NCBI GenBank assembly: GCA_017412605.1 | Contig: JAFPWY010000009.1 | Location: 398,207 to 462,206 of the forward strand | Length of the DNA stretch: 64,000 nt | Reading direction: 5' to 3' | DNA from: Fibrobacter sp. | GTDB lineage: Bacteria > Fibrobacterota > Fibrobacteria > Fibrobacterales > Fibrobacteraceae | Shown: positions 25,769 to 33,513 of the stretch, one piece after another | How positions within the stretch are numbered: the first letter of the stretch is position 1 | Layout of the letters: every line of letters begins with the position of its first letter | The notes under the pieces: model-generated | The model's database searches: none | What the model saw: only the letters and a program-made list of their open reading frames with translations | Told to the model about the DNA's origin: nothing | Translations under genes and position numbers: made by a program

Positions 25769-26928
25769 TCCTCGTCCGTCAGGTAACACGCCGGGTCCTG
25801 TTCCCAGAAGTCGCCGGTCACGGCCTCGGCACGGGTGCGGAAGTTGCCGTTGCAAAGGTTCAGGTAGGCGCACTTGGGGCAGCGGCCCTTTAGGATGGGT
25901 TTGCGGTTCTTGAGGCCAGTCATAATCGGGTTGCTCTCGTCGCTCCAAATTTCGCCGAAACTGCGCTCGCGAACGTTGCCGAGCGTGATGTATTGCGTGA
26001 ACTGGTCGGGGTGAACGTTTCCGATGCTGTCGATGTTGCCGAACGCCATGCCGCTGCGGTTTCCGCCGTTACGCTGGATGAGTTCCAGCACCTTAGCCGC
26101 ACGGGCAGGGTCTTCGCGCTTCATGCGCAGGTACAGATAAACAGCATCGGCGTGGTTGTCCACCGTCAGGATTTCCTTGTCGATGCCACGCTTCTTGAAA
26201 TCAAGCGTACGGTCGATAATCAAGTCCATCGCCTTGCGGCTTTCTTCGTGGTTCAAGTCGTTTTCGACCATTGCGGAACCGCGCCCGCTATACACCAAAT
26301 GGTAGAAGCACACGCGATCGATGTTCTCGCTTTCAAGCAAGTCGAAAATCGCATTCAGGTCCTGCGCGTTGTAGCGTGTAATCGTAAAGCGAAGCCCCAC
26401 CTTCTGGCCCGTCGCCACGCAGTTGCGGATGCCGCGAAGCGCAAGCCTATAGGCGCCTTCCTTGCCGCGGAACTTGTCGTGCGTTGCCTCGCAGCCATCG
26501 AGGCTGATGCCCACGTAACCCACGCCCATGTCCTTGAGCTTTTGGGCTACATCAGGCGTAATGCAGGTACCGTTCGTGCTGATGGTCGGGCGGATCCCCT
26601 TGCTTGCCGCATAGTTCGCAAGTTCAAAAAAGTCAGGGCGAAGCAAAGGCTCGCCACCGCTAAAGAGGATTACCGGCACCTTGAAATCGGCAAGCTGATC
26701 AATCAGCGCAATACCTTCTTCGTGGGTCAATTCGTTCTGGTACTTGATAGCCTCGGAACGGGCGTAGCAATGCACGCAGCTCAAATTGCAGGTCTTGGTG
26801 CAGTTCCACACCACTACGGGGCCACGGCCCGGCGCTACGCCATTCTTCGATTCGTGAGCACGCGGTTCGTAACGCAGCTGGTCGCCGTAGTTCGGGGTAT
26901 CCATCAAAAGCTTGGTAATGCTGATCAT
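25756..26928 (-). CDS. ahbC: Radical SAM heme-biosynthesis enzyme, AhbC type
   Basis: Radical SAM/SPASM-type enzyme of 390 residues. The [4Fe-4S]-SAM motif CNLSCVHC is in VVVWNCTKTCNLSCVHCYA near residue 46. GGEP follows (LFSGGEPLLRP), and a C-terminal auxiliary cluster motif CPKCAYLNLCNGN with a further Cys is present. The N-terminus (ISITKLLMDTPNYGDQLRYEPR) resembles AhbC, which removes acetate side chains of didecarboxysiroheme to give Fe-coproporphyrin III. AhbD or a peptide-maturation SPASM enzyme is the alternative, but the AhbA/B fusion next door favours AhbC. TAGATTTG ends 5 nt before the ATG. The stop lies in repeat element 2. Confidence 0.83.
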   Translation of the reverse strand: MISITKLLMDTPNYGDQLRYEPRAHESKNGVAPGRGPVVVWNCTKTCNLSCVHCYARSEAIKYQNELTHEEGIALIDQLADFKVPVILFSGGEPLLRPDFFELANYAASKGIRPTISTNGTCITPDVAQKLKDMGVGYVGISLDGCEATHDKFRGKEGAYRLALRGIRNCVATGQKVGLRFTITRYNAQDLNAIFDLLESENIDRVCFYHLVYSGRGSAMVENDLNHEESRKAMDLIIDRTLDFKKRGIDKEILTVDNHADAVYLYLRMKREDPARAAKVLELIQRNGGNRSGMAFGNIDSIGNVHPDQFTQYITLGNVRERSFGEIWSDESNPIMTGLKNRKPILKGRCPKCAYLNLCNGNFRTRAEAVTGDFWEQDPACYLTDEEING

Positions 26929-26933
26929 GGATA

Positions 26934-26941
26934 CAAATCTA
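26934..26941 (-). promoter_or_regulatory. TAnnTTTG -7-like box before ahbC
   Basis: TAGATTTG, a full consensus match, ends 5 nt before the ATG with no Shine-Dalgarno site. Confidence 0.5.
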
Positions 26942-26951
26942 GAAATTTCAC

Positions 26952-26978
26952 ACAGAAAAGAGGGCGCAAAAGCGCCCC
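26952..26978 (-). terminator. Terminator after the 709-residue FISUMP lipoprotein
   Basis: On the minus strand GGGCGC-TTTT-GCGCCC is followed by TCTTTTCTG, 25 nt past the stop codon. Confidence 0.75.
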
Positions 26979-27002
26979 CTTTACGGAGAGGTGTAAATGG
27001 TA

Positions 27003-29132
27003 TTATTCTACAATCCTGTTCTTCAAGCAGCGGACATAGCGCAAATCGCCACCAGGGCTGGAATTAGACGGTTTGAACCCTACAGAATCGCCTTTTATCT
27101 GGAAGAAAACGGTACCATAATGAATATCATTCTTGTTCTCGGGCTTTACCCAGAACGAGCTTTCTTCACCGGACGGCTGTACTGTACGGCCAGAACCAGA
27201 ACGGATTTCCCAACCTGCCGGAAGCGCATTGAAGCCAAAGCGATCCGTACCGGCATCTGCATCTTGCGCCCATCCCGACTTTGATTTCAAGGAAGTGGCA
27301 ACATTCTCATCGCCATTGAACAAATCCACGAACCGAATCAGTTCTTCAAACTCGGACTTACTCGGAAGATGGTAACCGACCGGGCAGACTCCCTGATGTT
27401 CTTCTTGCAGCACACACCGGGAAGCAGTCGCTCCACCACAAGCACCTGGCGGAGGATTTTGGTATTCCTCGCTATTAATGTCGATATAACGGCCATCAAG
27501 AGCTTCATATATGCTCATTTCGGCGCCATAGATTGAGCAATTCACAACCTCTTCCATAAAGCAGAAATTGTCCATCTCAAAATGGTACTTCACATTTTGC
27601 GCCATCCACACCTGGTTTCCGATACCGATTACGTAAAATTTAGTCGAGTCTCGCCAATCTATCAGAGTATCCCTTTCGGTTTGTACAGCATCGAATTCCC
27701 ACAAGCCTTTCTTACAAACAAACGAAGAATGTTCAAATTTATATTTTGAACCACTGAGGCTATCTGTGCAGCCTGTTTTCAAATAGACTTCACGTTCATT
27801 GGCAAAGCGGAATCCACCCCTTTCAAAAACGTACAGGGTATCCGTATTGAGCTGTCCCGCAACCACATCGCCCTCGTTATATCCACGTCCAAGGCCTGCC
27901 GTATCTTTCTCGATCTGGTCGGCAACACGCCAGACTTTACCAACAGCAGCAGAATCCACACAGATGTAGCGGGCATCTTTATTTTTCACGGGAACACCTT
28001 CAGGCATTGCCTTCACCGTTCCCACGGGAACATCCTTGCCACACTCGCCAAAATCCAGGTACACATTCCAGAACTTGCGCACATACTTTTCAAAGTCGGG
28101 CACATTTCCGCCGGTACTCCAGGAACGAACATTTTTCCTGATGGTCGGCAAGGTTCCGTTCAAATCGAGATCCATCGTCCATACGGCAATGGAATCCAGC
28201 GTTTTCTTGTCATCCCAGCTTCCATCCTCGGCCAAATCCTCGCTCAAAGCGGTAAGACGCTCCATAACCTCACTCGCGGAATTATTCATCGGAAGCATTA
28301 CCGAGACGGCAAGCAAGGCGGCATCGGCATCGTCCTCACCAAAGATATCCAAATCCTCCGAATAGCCAAACTTGCCAGCATCAATATGGAACATCGCGAA
28401 GATTTCCTTTTCTGCCTGTTTCTTGGCTTCGGAAAGGTCCATCCTGGAATCATGTTCAAGGAGGTAGGCCACGCGGTCGTATTCCAGATGCGTAATCAGG
28501 TTCACGTTCACACTTGCATGGCCGTCACCTAACTTCGAAAGTGCACGGAGCGTAATGGGCGAACTGGACTTTTTACCATTCACTTCCTGGCGGTATGCAC
28601 CCGTAGCCGTCAAATGCACATACGAGGAAGCAAGGGACACGTTCTTTATTTTGAACGAACCATTATCCGACGAAACCGTGCCATTGAAGGAACGTCCTGT
28701 CTGCCGCAGCGAATTCGTTCCGTCCAGTTCAAAGACCGTCACGCTGGAGCCCTTCGCTAAAGGTCCTTTTTGCGATACGCCGGTAATCGAGCCCTTGTTA
28801 AGGGCAAAGGTCGTATCCTTGGACGGAACGGTATCACGAATGACAACCGTATCCTTCTTATTTATGGTGTCCTTGACCACGACCGTATCTTTTATCTTGA
28901 CCTTTACCGTGTCCTTTATCTTAACCTTTACGGTGTCCCGGACCTTGACTTTCACCGTGTCCCTAATCTTGACCTTTATCGAGTCATGGACAAATATGGT
29001 GTCCTGGTCCGCGACAATACCCATATCCTCGACGGCGCCGCCGGCCACATCCCCCGAATCCTCGGAGCACGCCCAAAATAAAGCCCCCGCGCATGCGGCA
29101 ACCACAAGAAAATGGCTACGCATCTTTTTCAT
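27003..29132 (-). CDS. Large FISUMP-domain lipoprotein with DTVKVK-repeat stalk
   Basis: Putative lipoprotein of 709 residues with lipobox LFWAC (Cys22). Residues about 44-105 are eight-residue DTVKVKI(R/K) repeats. Residues about 115-355 form an alpha-rich module starting ITGVSQKGPLAKGS, with NLITHLEYDRV, KKQAEKEIFAMFHID and SEDLDIFGEDDADAALLAVS. The same module occurs in the 971-residue protein at 36-39 kb. A middle region binds Cys pairs (YICVDSAAVGKVWRVAD, CKKGLWEFDA). The FISUMP domain (GNQVWMAQNVKY, VGYHLPSKSEFEELI, FNALPAGW, LRYVRCLKN) closes the protein. Its start overlaps the TIGR02147 gene by 17 nt, so the two are coupled. Confidence 0.87.
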   Translation of the reverse strand: MKKMRSHFLVVAACAGALFWACSEDSGDVAGGAVEDMGIVADQDTIFVHDSIKVKIRDTVKVKVRDTVKVKIKDTVKVKIKDTVVVKDTINKKDTVVIRDTVPSKDTTFALNKGSITGVSQKGPLAKGSSVTVFELDGTNSLRQTGRSFNGTVSSDNGSFKIKNVSLASSYVHLTATGAYRQEVNGKKSSSPITLRALSKLGDGHASVNVNLITHLEYDRVAYLLEHDSRMDLSEAKKQAEKEIFAMFHIDAGKFGYSEDLDIFGEDDADAALLAVSVMLPMNNSASEVMERLTALSEDLAEDGSWDDKKTLDSIAVWTMDLDLNGTLPTIRKNVRSWSTGGNVPDFEKYVRKFWNVYLDFGECGKDVPVGTVKAMPEGVPVKNKDARYICVDSAAVGKVWRVADQIEKDTAGLGRGYNEGDVVAGQLNTDTLYVFERGGFRFANEREVYLKTGCTDSLSGSKYKFEHSSFVCKKGLWEFDAVQTERDTLIDWRDSTKFYVIGIGNQVWMAQNVKYHFEMDNFCFMEEVVNCSIYGAEMSIYEALDGRYIDINSEEYQNPPPGACGGATASRCVLQEEHQGVCPVGYHLPSKSEFEELIRFVDLFNGDENVATSLKSKSGWAQDADAGTDRFGFNALPAGWEIRSGSGRTVQPSGEESSFWVKPENKNDIHYGTVFFQIKGDSVGFKPSNSSPGGDLRYVRCLKNRIVE
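28863..28985 (-). repeat. 24-bp tandem repeat encoding DTVKVKI(R/K)
   Basis: Four to five imperfect 24-bp units encode an alternating charged/beta-branched stalk after the lipobox. Neighbouring units are nearly identical at DNA level, so length variation by slippage is possible. Confidence 0.85.
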
Positions 29133-29961
29133 TTTTCCCCCTATTAATTTTTTCCGATAACGGAAAGAATTGCAAATTTAGCCTAAAAACCCGATCTGTT
29201 TCGGCATCTTCCGTCGCAATAGCCATAATACGGCGGCGAAATTCGACAAGTTCCTGTTCAATGCGTTCACGAGAACGTTCCGTAAGACCCAAGGTAAGAC
29301 CGCTCATATTGCGTTCCTCTCTGGGCATGTTCTTGATGGCATCAACGGCCAGTTCCCCCATCTGCACCTGCAAATCCTGCGCAGCCAAGGCCTTGACATC
29401 GAAGGAGTCCATGAAAAGGGCACGCTGCGTCTGGCGGTATGCACCATCGGCCCCCTTTTCAAGCAAACCGGACTTGATGAGGAAGTTCAGTATTTCCGTC
29501 ACCTCGGCAGCCGTTATCGCAGGCTTGCACGTCTTCGCCATTTCAAGAGGCTTGGCCCCCGGCATTGCCGGAGCAATTTCGCGGAGAACGATATTCTTCC
29601 ATGAGCTGAAAAACTTAAAGTCGTCCTTGCCGACAATCTTTACCCTGTGGCTATCGGCAAGAGCGCAAATTTTTGCGAAAGCCTCCCTTTTGGCATCATC
29701 ATTTTTCGCATGCGCATACTCGACCAGCAAGCTAAAGTAATCCTGTTCGAATCCCTCCAGCCCCATAGCAAGCGCAGTCTGCACAGCGCCCGCAGCGCTC
29801 AGGTTCTTTTTCCCCTCACCGACATACTTGAGATATACTGCCGAAGTAAATCCGGCCTTCGCGGCAAAGTCACGCCAGGTGAACGAGGATACGCGCTTGC
29901 GGTCCTCGTAGTAATCCAGGATGGCTTTTCGGTAGTCCGTATATTCAATTATCGGTCTCAT
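29116..29961 (-). CDS. TIGR02147 family protein (Fibrobacter paralogous family), first copy
   Basis: Cytoplasmic protein of 281 residues from ATG 29961. It begins PIIEYTDYRKAILDYYEDRKR, continues FTWRDFAAKAGFTSAVYLKYVGEGKKNLS (a helix-turn-helix-like segment), and ends with GLTLGLTERSRERIEQELVEFRRRI. This is the DUF4423/TIGR02147 pattern first defined in Fibrobacter and also seen in Bdellovibrio. Family members are thought to be regulators. It runs into the FISUMP lipoprotein gene with a 17-nt overlap, so it probably controls or is co-produced with that protein. A TATATTTA box ends 5 nt before the start, and a TTG at 29997 is a less likely start. Confidence 0.82.
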   Translation of the reverse strand: MRPIIEYTDYRKAILDYYEDRKRVSSFTWRDFAAKAGFTSAVYLKYVGEGKKNLSAAGAVQTALAMGLEGFEQDYFSLLVEYAHAKNDDAKREAFAKICALADSHRVKIVGKDDFKFFSSWKNIVLREIAPAMPGAKPLEMAKTCKPAITAAEVTEILNFLIKSGLLEKGADGAYRQTQRALFMDSFDVKALAAQDLQVQMGELAVDAIKNMPREERNMSGLTLGLTERSRERIEQELVEFRRRIMAIATEDAETDRVFRLNLQFFPLSEKINRGKNEKDA

Positions 29962-29966
29962 GTTCG

Positions 29967-29974
29967 TAAATATA
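29967..29974 (-). promoter_or_regulatory. TAnnTTTn -7-like box before the TIGR02147 gene
   Basis: TATATTTA on the minus strand ends 5 nt before ATG 29961. Confidence 0.45.
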
Positions 29975-30134
29975 CCCACATTTCCCAAATACGTCAATAG
30001 ATTCAGAATACAATTTTCGCCAATTTATCAAGAAAACGCATAATATTGGCCTAAATCACAAAAAATTCAGCAAAAATGCAGAACACACCCTTTTTTATAG
30101 AAATTCACCTTCCCCTTTGCATACGAACTACAGA

Positions 30135-30164
30135 AAAGGCTCTGCCCGTACGGACAGAGCCTTT
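30135..30164. terminator. Symmetric hairpin, terminator-like, in a divergent region
   Basis: AAAGGCTCTG pairs with CAGAGCCTTT around a CCCGTACGGA core that is itself nearly palindromic. A short A run precedes it and TTT ends it, so it could terminate in either direction. No known gene ends here. Confidence 0.55.
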
Positions 30165-30310
30165 ACCATTACAAGGAGCACAATCTTATTGGATTTTAAC
30201 TGCTCTTTCAATATAAGCTAAAAAAAGGCTCGTAGAAACAGCTCCGATGCAATTAAATGCAAATACACTTTTTGGGTGTTTCAAATCACAAGATATTGAA
30301 AAAGGTTATC

Positions 30311-30318
30311 TATATTTT
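30311..30318 (+). promoter_or_regulatory. TAnnTTTn -7-like box before the BASS transporter gene
   Basis: TATATTTT ends 4 nt before ATG 30323 (spacer AGGC). No Shine-Dalgarno site. Confidence 0.5.
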
Positions 30319-30322
30319 AGGC

Positions 30323-31318
30323 ATGTTCAAGATAGTCAGGGCATTCTGCCACATTCTTTCTTCTTACGCTTCCCCCTTCGTCATCGCAAGCGCAATCGTT
30401 GCCTTCTTCCTCCCCGTCGCATTCGGCTGGGTCCACGGCAATGTATCCTCAGTTATCCTCGGCATCATCATGCTGAGCATGGGCCTCACGCTTTCGGTCG
30501 ACGATTTCCGCATCCTGTTCAAGCGTCCGCTCGACATCCTGCTCGGCGCAGTGGCGCAATACACCATCATGCCGATCGTCGCATTCACGCTCACCAAGGT
30601 CTTCGGGCTCGACCCCTACCTCGCAGTGGGCATCATCCTGGTCGGCTGCTGCCCGGGCGGCGTTTCGAGCAACATCATGAGTTTCCTCGCCAAAGGGGAT
30701 GTCGCCTACTCCGTAGGCATGACGACGGTTTCCACCCTGCTCGCCCCCATCATGACTCCGCTTCTGGTGCTGTGGCTTGCCGATACGAGCATCAACGTGA
30801 ATGCGCTCGGAATGTTCCTGAACATCCTGTACGTCACCATTCTCCCGGTGACCATCGGCTTCCTGCTCAACTACTTCTTGGGAAAGCGCCCCGTGTTCAA
30901 GGAAATCCAGGCGAACATGCCCGCGGTGAGCGTCATCGGCCTCATGTTGATCGTGGGTGGCGTCGTCGTGACGGTGCGCCCGCAACTTTTGACAAACGGA
31001 CTCGGGCTCATCTTCCTCGTGCTCGCAGTCGTGTTCTGCCATAATGCACTCGGATACATTCTAGGCTACAGCGTAGGCAGGGCGTTCAAGTTCAACACCG
31101 CCAAAAAACGAACCATCGCTATCGAGGTGGGTGTGCAGAATGCGGGAATGGCAACGGTACTTGCGGCCGGCTTCTTCGCGAATCCCGAAAATGTCGCCCA
31201 GCACCCGGAAGCAGTCCTTTGCGTGGTGCCGTGCGCACTCAGCTGCGCCTACCATTCCATCAGCGGGACAGTTTTGGCCAACTTCTTCGGCTGGCGCGAC
31301 AAGGTCAACGCAGGTTGA
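30323..31318 (+). CDS. Bile acid:sodium symporter (BASS) family transporter
   Basis: 331-residue inner-membrane protein with nine or ten helices, related to ASBT/YocS sodium-coupled transporters. Signatures are IIMLSMGLTLSVDDFR, GAVAQYTIMPIVAF, LVGCCPGGVSSNIMSFLAKGDVAYSVGMTTVSTLLAPIMTP and the sodium-site segment TIAIEVGVQNAGMATVLAAGFF. ATG 30323 gives a normal N-terminus. An in-frame ATG at 30257 would add 22 poorly fitting residues. The likely cargo is an organic anion such as pantoate or another carboxylate rather than bile salts. The 3' end overlaps the convergent lipoprotein gene by 14 nt. Confidence 0.9.
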   Translation: MFKIVRAFCHILSSYASPFVIASAIVAFFLPVAFGWVHGNVSSVILGIIMLSMGLTLSVDDFRILFKRPLDILLGAVAQYTIMPIVAFTLTKVFGLDPYLAVGIILVGCCPGGVSSNIMSFLAKGDVAYSVGMTTVSTLLAPIMTPLLVLWLADTSINVNALGMFLNILYVTILPVTIGFLLNYFLGKRPVFKEIQANMPAVSVIGLMLIVGGVVVTVRPQLLTNGLGLIFLVLAVVFCHNALGYILGYSVGRAFKFNTAKKRTIAIEVGVQNAGMATVLAAGFFANPENVAQHPEAVLCVVPCALSCAYHSISGTVLANFFGWRDKVNAG

Positions 31319-32504
31319 CCCCTTCAAAGACAATCTTGTCTATTTCCAGGTGCGTACCGCTCGTGATGAATATGCTGAAGAGGCCGATCTCCTTCGAGAC
31401 TTCATCCCACGACACCTGATAACTTGACTCGTCCAGGAGTTCGTTGCCGGGACGCAACACGACATCGGTCCAGCCGTCGGATGCCTTTGCAAGCCAGAGG
31501 GCTTTCCTGAAATTGTTGTCGCCCACATCGAGGTAATGCTCCAGCGCGACCCTGAATTCGCAGTCGCCGCGCACAGTGAGGCGGATGGCCGTCAGGCCGC
31601 TCAAGTCATAGTAGCTTGTATCGAGGCCCAGGCGAGTCCCCATCAGCACATATCCCGTATCGCCTAAAGCAAAATCCGTCGCAAGGAACTTGCCATGGGA
31701 GGAATCATCCTTGAGCGCAGCAGCAAAACCCGACGAATCCGGCTTGGTCCAAGAAGCCCCCTTGGAAGCGGAGAAATACCAGCCATAGTTCGGATAAGTT
31801 TTTGCAATGTTGTTCAGGCTGTCGCCATCATCAAAATCCTCGAACACCAATTCGCGGGTCAGTCCGGGAAGGGGCACGAGCGTATCGACGGAAGTTCCGG
31901 CATCGAGCGAGACTTCAGCAACGGGCTGATCATCTGCGACAACGGTATATAAACCAGCTGGGACATGCGAAAAGACAAACGCGCTTCCTTCATTTTGGGC
32001 CCAATAGGGAGTCGCATCAAGCATCAATGTTGTGCCCAAGATTGTAGAGTCAGTGGAAGACGCCCCGGTGTGCACCGTAAGCGACACGGACGGCAAGAGT
32101 TCAATTTCATCTGCCATGGAATCAGCCGCATCGAGTTTCGTCCAGACCATGAGCGAAGAGTCTTTGCCGGCAATTCCCTCGACATAGCACCCTGCATTTT
32201 GGCACTGGTCCGGCAAAATCTCGAACTGCACCATTCCAGAATCATCCGCTGTTGCGGTTTCCAGCGCAGAGACATGGGACGGGAGAAACACCGTTATGTC
32301 TTCGGACGGACTGTCCGCAGGAACGGCTCCAGAACGTTTGAACAAGGTAACGCGCGCCTGCGGAACCGGTTTGCTCGCAGCATCCACCACCATAACGGCG
32401 ATCCCGTTCGTCGTCTCGCTCGTCGCTCCGGCAGTATCCGGATCGGAACTGGAGCAAGCCCACAAACAAGAAAACAAGGAAACTGCCGAAATTAAACGTT
32501 TCAT
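31305..32504 (-). CDS. Lipoprotein with carboxypeptidase-regulatory-like and CBM-like beta domains
   Basis: Putative lipoprotein of 399 residues. The lipobox LWAC follows a short signal peptide from MKRLISA. Residues about 35-200 include an Ig-like regulatory domain (GIAVMVVDAASKPVPQARVTLFKR) and a second beta module (VSLTVHTGASSTDSTILGTTL). The last 180 residues (ELVFEDFDDGDSLNN, YGWYFSASKGASW, FRVALEHYLD, GLFSIFITSGTHLEIDKIVF) resemble carbohydrate-binding or CIA30-like beta sandwiches. ATG 32504 or the adjacent ATG 32507 is the start, and both overlap the TGA of the upstream TIGR02147 gene. It may bind polysaccharide at the cell surface. Confidence 0.8.
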   Translation of the reverse strand: MKRLISAVSLFSCLWACSSSDPDTAGATSETTNGIAVMVVDAASKPVPQARVTLFKRSGAVPADSPSEDITVFLPSHVSALETATADDSGMVQFEILPDQCQNAGCYVEGIAGKDSSLMVWTKLDAADSMADEIELLPSVSLTVHTGASSTDSTILGTTLMLDATPYWAQNEGSAFVFSHVPAGLYTVVADDQPVAEVSLDAGTSVDTLVPLPGLTRELVFEDFDDGDSLNNIAKTYPNYGWYFSASKGASWTKPDSSGFAAALKDDSSHGKFLATDFALGDTGYVLMGTRLGLDTSYYDLSGLTAIRLTVRGDCEFRVALEHYLDVGDNNFRKALWLAKASDGWTDVVLRPGNELLDESSYQVSWDEVSKEIGLFSIFITSGTHLEIDKIVFEGVNLR

Positions 32505-33349
32505 CATTTTACCTTTTTCATCATCGGGAACAACTGGAAATTTAGCTGATAAACGCTGTCGCAAATCTTGGACGGCATCGCATTCACCACATTTACAATG
32601 GATTTTCGCGTTTCAGCGAGAATTTCGCGTATTTTTTCGATTTGGGAGGAATCCAGAGCCATCGTAAGCGTGCTGATATCGCGTTCTTCCCTGGGTGTTT
32701 CAGCAATCGAGCGGCGGGCCAAGTCGGCAATATTCTGCTGGTACTCGCTAATAGAAGCGCTAAACCAGCGTTCCTTAGTCTTAATATGCGCCTCGGTCGG
32801 CACAATACGGCCATCCTTCCGCTTTTGAGCAAGCCCGAGTTGCAGCAAGGCGTCCACAGCGCCCTGCACCTGGGTTGCAGTCAGTTTCGGGACACAGGAA
32901 TCCCCAAGAGCGGCAGCATTCTGCGGCCCGCGATAATCAAAGACATCCAGCGCAGAGCGGATCATCGGGTAGAACCACTGCTGGAAATAGCGATAGCGCG
33001 CCTCGTCCAGTTCGCGGCAAGCCAGCGGGCGCATTTTCTGTAGCGTTTCAAAATGCCGGCGGACTTGTTCGTCGTTTTTGGCTTTGCCATAGGCGACCAT
33101 CTCGCGGAAATATTCCGCCTTGCCTTCCTTGAACCGGAAGAACTGCACAAACGACTCGATGCATTTGGGGGAAACGTGGCGTTTGCCCTGCAAAATCTTG
33201 AGAAGCAGGCTTGCGTCCATGTCGACCGCCGTGGCGAACACACGATAACTGAACGTCGGGTCCAACGACTTTTCAACCTCGTAAAACTCCCGCAAGAACT
33301 TGCGGTAGTCCGAATAGTCGAAAATGTTGATTTTGTTCCTTGCAAACAT
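32504..33349 (-). CDS. TIGR02147 family protein, second copy
   Basis: 281-residue paralogue of the protein encoded at 29.1-30.0 kb. It begins NIFDYSDYRKFLREFYEVEKS, has FSYRVFATAVDMDASLLLKILQGKRHVS (helix-turn-helix-like), and shares TPREERDISTLTMALDSSQIEKIREIL with the other copy's PREERNMSGLTLGLTERSRERIE. Its TGA overlaps the ATG pair of the following lipoprotein gene. The regulator-then-lipoprotein order, overlapping, is thus repeated twice within 6 kb. A TATTTTTG box lies 17 nt upstream of the ATG. Confidence 0.82.
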   Translation of the reverse strand: MFARNKINIFDYSDYRKFLREFYEVEKSLDPTFSYRVFATAVDMDASLLLKILQGKRHVSPKCIESFVQFFRFKEGKAEYFREMVAYGKAKNDEQVRRHFETLQKMRPLACRELDEARYRYFQQWFYPMIRSALDVFDYRGPQNAAALGDSCVPKLTATQVQGAVDALLQLGLAQKRKDGRIVPTEAHIKTKERWFSASISEYQQNIADLARRSIAETPREERDISTLTMALDSSQIEKIREILAETRKSIVNVVNAMPSKICDSVYQLNFQLFPMMKKVK

Positions 33350-33513
33350 AGGAGACCTACCATTGCCAAAAATACATTATTCAATATCAATATCCATTCT
33401 TTTTCGGGAAACATCCATTTTTTTTACGGGAGCGTAGACATTTTTGTCCACACCCTTTGATTTCCATCACAGCGTTTTATAAAGAAAAAACATATTTTAT
33501 GGACATATAAGGA

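Larger units (their letters stand above)
29962..30322. other. Divergent intergenic region of 361 nt with one strong hairpin
   Basis: No gene is seen. It holds the two promoter-like boxes of the flanking divergent genes and a long inverted repeat at 30135-30164, unusual for a divergent region. The sequence is AT-rich with several A and T runs. A short unannotated RNA is possible but not shown. Confidence 0.6.
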
